A stretch of 64,000 bases of DNA, taken from positions 248,001 through 312,000 of the forward strand of contig NZ_CP104302.1 of the NCBI RefSeq assembly GCF_025215495.1, in the 5' to 3' direction. The DNA is from Mycolicibacterium brumae (GTDB lineage: Bacteria; Actinomycetota; Actinomycetes; Mycobacteriales; Mycobacteriaceae). Of this stretch, positions 61,187-64,000 are shown piece after piece (position 1 is the stretch's first letter; the number at the start of each line of letters is the position of its first letter). Made by a program: the position numbers and the translations under genes. The notes under the pieces were generated by a model. That model did not search any database and was not told the origin of the DNA. It worked only from the letters and a program-made list of their open reading frames with translations.

Positions 61187-64000
61187 GTGGCTAAGCATCG
61201 GCGTAGGGCAGTGAAGAAGACGGCGATCGCGGGGGTGGCGGTCGCTAGTGCGGTGAGTCTCGGGGCGGTCGCGAGCCCCGGCATGCCAGGTGCCATGGAT
61301 CAGGCGGTCACGATGCAGCAGGTCCGTGAACTGAAGACGCAGATAGATCTGATGGCCACATCGAACCTGGTCAATATCGTCGGCGCGCCGTCCTGGCTGA
61401 CCGGCATGCTGGGCGGTGCCGGCGAGGGCAGCGTGTTCATGGCAGGCGATACCAGCGCGAGTGACATCTACAACCTGCTCAACACCACCGATCCCAACCC
61501 GATTAAAGGTATTGGTGTCAACGGCGGAGTCTCCACAGATCCGACCTGGGTCCAGTGGGTCAGCGGAGTCGGCGCACCCAAGCCTGTTCCGTACTTGGAA
61601 GGTCAGCACCAGGAGCTGACCGACGAGTACAAGGCGGTCTACGACCCGGCCTACAACGGCGTGGTGGGCACCGCGTTGGACGAGGCTAAAGCAGAGGCAT
61701 GGCAGAATGCCTATAACGCCAGCTATGATCCGGTTTATAATGCGTTGACTAGCGGCACTGCCTATCAGTCGGTCTATAACGTCGCGCTCACCGGTTATAA
61801 GGCAGATTACCTCAACGATCTGTATAAGCCCCAGTATGCGATGGGGATGCCGAAGTATAATGATGCGTACAACCCCGCCTATGACAGCACCTACAAGACG
61901 TCATCGAAATATTGCTTCGGAAACTCGACTTGCTTGAGATTGGCGAGGGAAGCTGCAGAAGCGGCTGGAGATCTGGCCGTCGCGGGTGCTCTCGCGAATG
62001 CGATTGCAAACCCAAGTGCAGCCGACGATGCAGCGGCGGACGCGTACGCCGGACCGAAGGCGAAGGCAGACGCCGACGCGACGATCGCCGATGCTGTTGT
62101 CAACGCAGATAAAGTCGCTAAATTGGCTGGCGATGCCGCAGCTGCGCTGGTTACCCCAGACGATGCCATGGACGCTGCCGGAAAAGCCGCGGGCGAGGCG
62201 GCCGTTGCCGAGGCCAACGCCAACCTTCCGGCCGACCAGCAGATCCAGCAGTGGAAGTGGGTGGATGATTGGGGTATCAAGTACGTCGTCGACTACAAGA
62301 CCAGCGGTGCCTGGGTGACTCCGGCCATGTTCGACGAGTTGCCGAACGCCGCGAAGATCGCCTACGCCGCCGCTGTGATCTCTAATGGTGACCTTTCAGC
62401 TTTGGCGCCGTTCATTAACTGGACCGTTTACCTGCAGAACACGAATCTCGTCGGCTGGGATGACGGCAATATCGCCATTGGTGAGGGCTACCGCCAGTAC
62501 ATCGAAGCCGTCAAGGACGGGACTATCACTGCGGGCGAAGCGCAGACAGGACCCCGGAGCATTGATATCGGCGACTTGGTCATCACGAGCCAGGACGGCA
62601 CTCTCGACTTGGGCACTGACCTCGGCGATATCTGGGACAAGATCCAGGCGGCTGTCACCACGGGAGAAGGAATCGGTTATCCGGATTCGGGGGATATCCC
62701 GACGGGGAACCCCGAGGGGACAGTCAAGGGTGGCGTCATTGACTTCACTCTCATCACCATGGTGATGCTGCGCAACCCCGGCCGTCCGAACGGCGGTCTC
62801 TACTCGCGGTTCGCGCCGGTCTACCAGGAGATCACCGGAATCAACCCGGTGACGCCGGCGGCCGAGTCGTTGAATTTGCCGAACGGGGCGACCGTCGCGG
62901 ACTTCAGCAAGCTCGCCGACGGAAACTGGCAAGCCATCCTGAACGATTCCAGCGGTAAGAAGATGGTCCTCACGCTCAAGGCGGACGCCACCTGGGAATA
63001 CGACATCAAGTCGGACGCCCCGGTGAATGCGAACCCGCTGGCATGGGCAAACTCGGCCGTGGCTTCGATGTTTGTGCTGACCGCGGCCAATGAGTTGCTG
63101 GGTGCGTCGCAGGGCAATGGTTCTGTCAGCGCCGTCTTCTACCAGGTGCCGAAGGGCGAGTACGACGAGGGAAGCTTCTACGCCACCGTCACCCAGGAAG
63201 GTCTTCCCCTCCTCGCGCCTATCCGACTGCCCGCCAACCTGATTGGCGCGGTCACGGGGGAGAGCATCAACACTCCGTTTGCGGATGCGATGGAGCCTCT
63301 GCTGAAGATTCTGATCAACACCAGCTACACCGACGTGGTGACGCCCGAGGATTTGGCCGAAGGTGGCAAGTACTACGGGTCTGACTACAACGCCTATGAC
63401 CGGACGCTGCGCGAGATGCACCTCCCGACGCTGTTCGGGACGAACACGCTCAACCAGCGTGAGATCGCGCAGCTGCAAGGCGATCTCATCAAGGCCGTCG
63501 GGGCGGGCTTCGGTGGTGAGTTGACTGATGTGCTTCGTCAGTCCGCGAGCCGCCTGCTCGAAGCTCTGAACATCGCGCCGTCGGCTGACATCGACAACGT
63601 TCTCAAGGCGCCCGGCGACGCGATCACCTTCGTTGGCAATCAGATCGGTGGTGCGATCAGCGACGTGCTGGTGGGCCTCAACGATCAGCTGCCCGATGAG
63701 CTGCAACTCATCAAGACCGATGATGCTTCGCGAGCCGAGCAGCAGACCTTCCTGAAGAGCATCTACAAGCCGCTCGGCCAGGGCCTGAAGCCGGTGGCCG
63801 ACGGTGCCGCGGTGCTCAACGAGGGCTTCACCCAACTCGACTCGGTGATCACCGGTGGACAGCTCACCAAGCTGCAGAAGGATCCGATCGGCTCGCTGAT
63901 CACTGCCGGCGCTGATCTGCAGCAGGGCGGTGCCAAACTGCAGAAGAGCCTGACAAAGGCTCAGAAGGATGCCGACGATCTGGTGAAGGCGGTGACCTCC
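61187..64000 (+). CDS. Very large exported protein with Tyr-rich repeats, Ala-rich helix and PE-PPE-like domain; cut by window end
   Basis: 938 codons are open to the end of the window. GTG start with GGGAGGG at 61174-61180. Signal region: KHRRRAVKKTAIAGVAVASA then VSLGAVASPG. Residues about 145-245 are Tyr/Asn/Asp repeats (YDPAYN, YNASYDPVYN, YQSVYN, YNDAYNPAYD) ending in a Cys pair (KYCFGNSTC). Residues about 250-345 are Ala-rich helix, probably coiled coil. From about 518 to 777 it follows the second half of mycobacterial PE-PPE (PF08237-type) domains: RNPGRPNGGLYSRF, LPANLIGAVTG and TSYTDVVTPEDL. The GxSxS nucleophile elbow that should precede this was not found. Surface location is likely. 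Confidence 0.85.
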   Translation, partial: MAKHRRRAVKKTAIAGVAVASAVSLGAVASPGMPGAMDQAVTMQQVRELKTQIDLMATSNLVNIVGAPSWLTGMLGGAGEGSVFMAGDTSASDIYNLLNTTDPNPIKGIGVNGGVSTDPTWVQWVSGVGAPKPVPYLEGQHQELTDEYKAVYDPAYNGVVGTALDEAKAEAWQNAYNASYDPVYNALTSGTAYQSVYNVALTGYKADYLNDLYKPQYAMGMPKYNDAYNPAYDSTYKTSSKYCFGNSTCLRLAREAAEAAGDLAVAGALANAIANPSAADDAAADAYAGPKAKADADATIADAVVNADKVAKLAGDAAAALVTPDDAMDAAGKAAGEAAVAEANANLPADQQIQQWKWVDDWGIKYVVDYKTSGAWVTPAMFDELPNAAKIAYAAAVISNGDLSALAPFINWTVYLQNTNLVGWDDGNIAIGEGYRQYIEAVKDGTITAGEAQTGPRSIDIGDLVITSQDGTLDLGTDLGDIWDKIQAAVTTGEGIGYPDSGDIPTGNPEGTVKGGVIDFTLITMVMLRNPGRPNGGLYSRFAPVYQEITGINPVTPAAESLNLPNGATVADFSKLADGNWQAILNDSSGKKMVLTLKADATWEYDIKSDAPVNANPLAWANSAVASMFVLTAANELLGASQGNGSVSAVFYQVPKGEYDEGSFYATVTQEGLPLLAPIRLPANLIGAVTGESINTPFADAMEPLLKILINTSYTDVVTPEDLAEGGKYYGSDYNAYDRTLREMHLPTLFGTNTLNQREIAQLQGDLIKAVGAGFGGELTDVLRQSASRLLEALNIAPSADIDNVLKAPGDAITFVGNQIGGAISDVLVGLNDQLPDELQLIKTDDASRAEQQTFLKSIYKPLGQGLKPVADGAAVLNEGFTQLDSVITGGQLTKLQKDPIGSLITAGADLQQGGAKLQKSLTKAQKDADDLVKAVTS

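Overview
The window is GC-rich chromosomal DNA of a mycobacterium, probably a rapid grower (Mycolicibacterium-like). Supporting signs are WhiB4, a CRP of 224 residues like the tuberculosis protein, MarP, the actinobacterial 6C RNA, and an lfrR-lfrA-like efflux pair known from M. smegmatis. From about 20 kb to 58.9 kb the gene order follows, as I recall it, the M. tuberculosis order Rv3683 to Rv3644c: phosphoesterase, ponA2, whiB4, two ArsA-type ATPases, DUF4177-RidA-metallo-beta-lactamase, crp, nth-thioredoxin-Nudix-marP, ephE-like, acs, HAD hydrolase, 6C RNA, ssd-tad locus, Rv3651-like, helicase, cspA, Rv3647c-like, topA, adenylate cyclase, holB, tRNA-Thr. Identities rest on reading motifs and on remembered family sequences; no database search was possible.

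Layout. 1-2.9 kb: the end of a cation/proton antiporter, an RDD membrane protein and a SpoIIM-like protein. 2.9-19.4 kb is accessory. It holds an lfrA/lfrR-like drug-efflux pair with a perfect 26-bp operator, an aquaporin with an IclR regulator, a probable putrescine/GABA catabolic cluster (orphan response regulator, flavin oxidase, aminotransferase, aldehyde dehydrogenase, stress protein, permease), a Tat-exported DUF1906 protein, a second IclR regulator beside a wrecked betaine-demethylase-type locus, and a NamZ-type muramidase. 19.5-39.6 kb: tRNA-Pro, a SoxR regulator with a deleted ABC exporter, then the conserved ponA2-to-acs core. 40-46.1 kb: HAD hydrolase, 6C RNA and a compact tad (Flp-type secretion) operon with overlapping genes. 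46.3-58.9 kb: signalling and DNA-metabolism genes ending in tRNA-Thr. 58.9-64 kb is accessory again: a MazEF-type toxin-antitoxin pair directly behind the tRNA, a shattered MHS-type transporter, and a very large exported protein that runs off the window.

Three themes stand out. First, three loci (Rieske oxygenase/reductase, ABC exporter, MHS transporter) carry internal deletions that fuse distant parts and change frame. Second, there are two families of intergenic repeats: hairpin units (consensus arms ACCGAGCGCTCGC) between convergent genes at three loci, and a roughly 70-80 bp element built on 20-bp TGTCGCT...GTGAG units at three loci. Third, several regulatory palindromes are exact and sit where autoregulation would be expected.
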